Of a DNA stretch of 6,587 nucleotides, positions 5,838-6,587 are shown one piece after another (positions within the stretch are counted from its first letter, which is position 1; each line of letters begins with the position of its first letter). The DNA lies in assembly GCA_007571095.1 (NCBI GenBank), contig RKSB01000066.1, forward strand, positions 1 to 6,587, read 5' to 3'. The translations under genes and the position numbers were made by a program. Below the pieces are notes generated by a model. The model ran no database searches. It saw nothing but the letters and a program-made list of their open reading frames with translations, and had not been told where the DNA came from. Source of the DNA: K189A clade bacterium. GTDB lineage: Bacteria; Pseudomonadota; Gammaproteobacteria; Pseudomonadales; Azotimanducaceae.

Positions 5838-6587
5838 ATGATGCTGACCGGCAGCTACACGCAAGTCAAAGGGCTACTGGATCTGCGTTTTTATGCCGAT
5901 TCAATCGACCTGAAAAAGCTGTCCAGAGTCAGCAGCAGTTCGGTCGGAGCCAGGCGCTCCAGGCTACAGAGCCGGGGCATTGAGTTTGCCGGCGTTCGAC
6001 TCTACCAGCCGGGTGATGATGTACGAACGATCGACTGGCGAGTGACTGCTCGCAAAAACAAGCCCCATACCAAAGAATTCACCGAAGAACGAGACCGCCC
6101 TCTGATGTTGCTGCTGGACCAGACACCCAGCATGTTTTTTGGTAGCAGGGCCCGCCTGAAATCGGTGCTCGGAGCAGAGACTGCGGCCCTGATAGCCTGG
6201 GCTGCACTCAACAAGGGTTACCGTGTCGGCGGCATACTGCTGGGAGATGGCGAATACGCACTGGTAAAACCCAAACAAAACCGCAACAACCTGCTCAGGC
6301 TGATCCATCAGATTAACAGCTTTAACAACCAGTTAACCAGCCCCCACAGCAAGCATGCAGACTATGGCATTGAAGTCGGCATTCGGCAACTTTGCAATCA
6401 TGTTCAAACCGGTTCTTTGATAGTTATTATCAGTGATTTCAATAGTTTATTAAATAAATCTAAAGAAATAACCAAGTATTTGTGGAAAATAACCAGACAC
6501 AACAGCCTGCTTGCCTTTCTGATCAGCGACCCTCTGGAGGTCGAACTCCCGCCGCCGGCTTCGTATCCGGTGACTGACGGCGAAAGC
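5838..6587 (+). CDS. DUF58 domain protein (vWA-like fold), 3' end beyond window
   Basis: The first 250 codons of a DUF58 protein are present, and the frame is still open at the last base. The family signature is clear: GARRSRLQSRGIEFAGVR at 37-54, LYQPGDDVRTIDWRVTAR at 55-72, then KEFTEERD at 79-86. A vWA-like metal site follows, with DQTPS at 94-98 (D-x-S/T-x-S form) in LLLDQTPSMFFG, and a second acidic strand end IISDF at 197-201. Full-length relatives are about 300 residues, so perhaps 50 are missing. Such proteins are partners of MoxR ATPases, and the gene begins 6 bases after the moxR stop. ATG 5838 or ATG 5841 could initiate. Neither has a good ribosome site, so coupling to moxR translation is likely. 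An AT-rich island at about 6414-6502 interrupts the otherwise GC-rich gene without breaking the frame. No signal peptide or membrane segment is seen. In relatives, vWA, TPR and BatD-like genes usually follow downstream. Confidence 0.93.
   Translation, partial: MMLTGSYTQVKGLLDLRFYADSIDLKKLSRVSSSSVGARRSRLQSRGIEFAGVRLYQPGDDVRTIDWRVTARKNKPHTKEFTEERDRPLMLLLDQTPSMFFGSRARLKSVLGAETAALIAWAALNKGYRVGGILLGDGEYALVKPKQNRNNLLRLIHQINSFNNQLTSPHSKHADYGIEVGIRQLCNHVQTGSLIVIISDFNSLLNKSKEITKYLWKITRHNSLLAFLISDPLEVELPPPASYPVTDGES

Overview
The window reads as a piece of a gammaproteobacterial chromosome. The evidence is a class 2 (quinone-linked) dihydroorotate dehydrogenase that aligns with the E. coli enzyme from its first residue, and a moxR-DUF58 gene pair of the usual proteobacterial type. 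Genus cannot be read from the sequence alone. Coding density is high, and no RNA genes, CRISPR arrays, transposases or integrases are visible.

Layout. (1) 1-286: the last 24 codons of a + strand gene that starts before the window, then about 210 bases without a convincing gene. This stretch ends in a second, diverged copy of the first 26 bases of the window, so it looks like a duplicated gene tail or a dispersed repeat. (2) 287-4608, minus strand, transcribed right to left: pyrD (class 2 dihydroorotate dehydrogenase, TTG start), an acetolactate synthase-type thiamine diphosphate enzyme, and an NAD(P)-dependent aldehyde dehydrogenase. Gaps are 51 and 59 bases and no clear terminator lies between them, so one operon is plausible. 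(3) 4609-4847: a divergent intergenic region with a consensus -10 box facing right and a TATACT box facing left. It also holds a possible 50-codon small ORF whose stop codon overlaps the pyrD start. (4) 4848-6587, plus strand: a MoxR-family AAA+ ATPase followed 6 bases later by a DUF58 (von Willebrand A-like) protein that runs off the right edge.

Function. PyrD oxidises dihydroorotate to orotate in pyrimidine synthesis and passes electrons to the membrane quinone pool. The acetolactate synthase-like enzyme and the aldehyde dehydrogenase look like a functional pair, in which a TPP carboligase or decarboxylase and an aldehyde oxidase act on linked metabolites. The substrate is not readable from sequence, and the link to pyrD may be no more than shared transcription. 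The rightward genes are the usual first two of a moxR/DUF58/vWA (Bat-like) operon, whose products are thought to act in metal or cofactor insertion, envelope stress tolerance or complex assembly.

I see no clearly new biological system. The points most worth a second look are the duplicated segment at the left edge, the pyrD/TPP-enzyme/aldehyde dehydrogenase cluster, the coupled small ORF ahead of pyrD, and a sharply AT-rich island inside the DUF58 gene.
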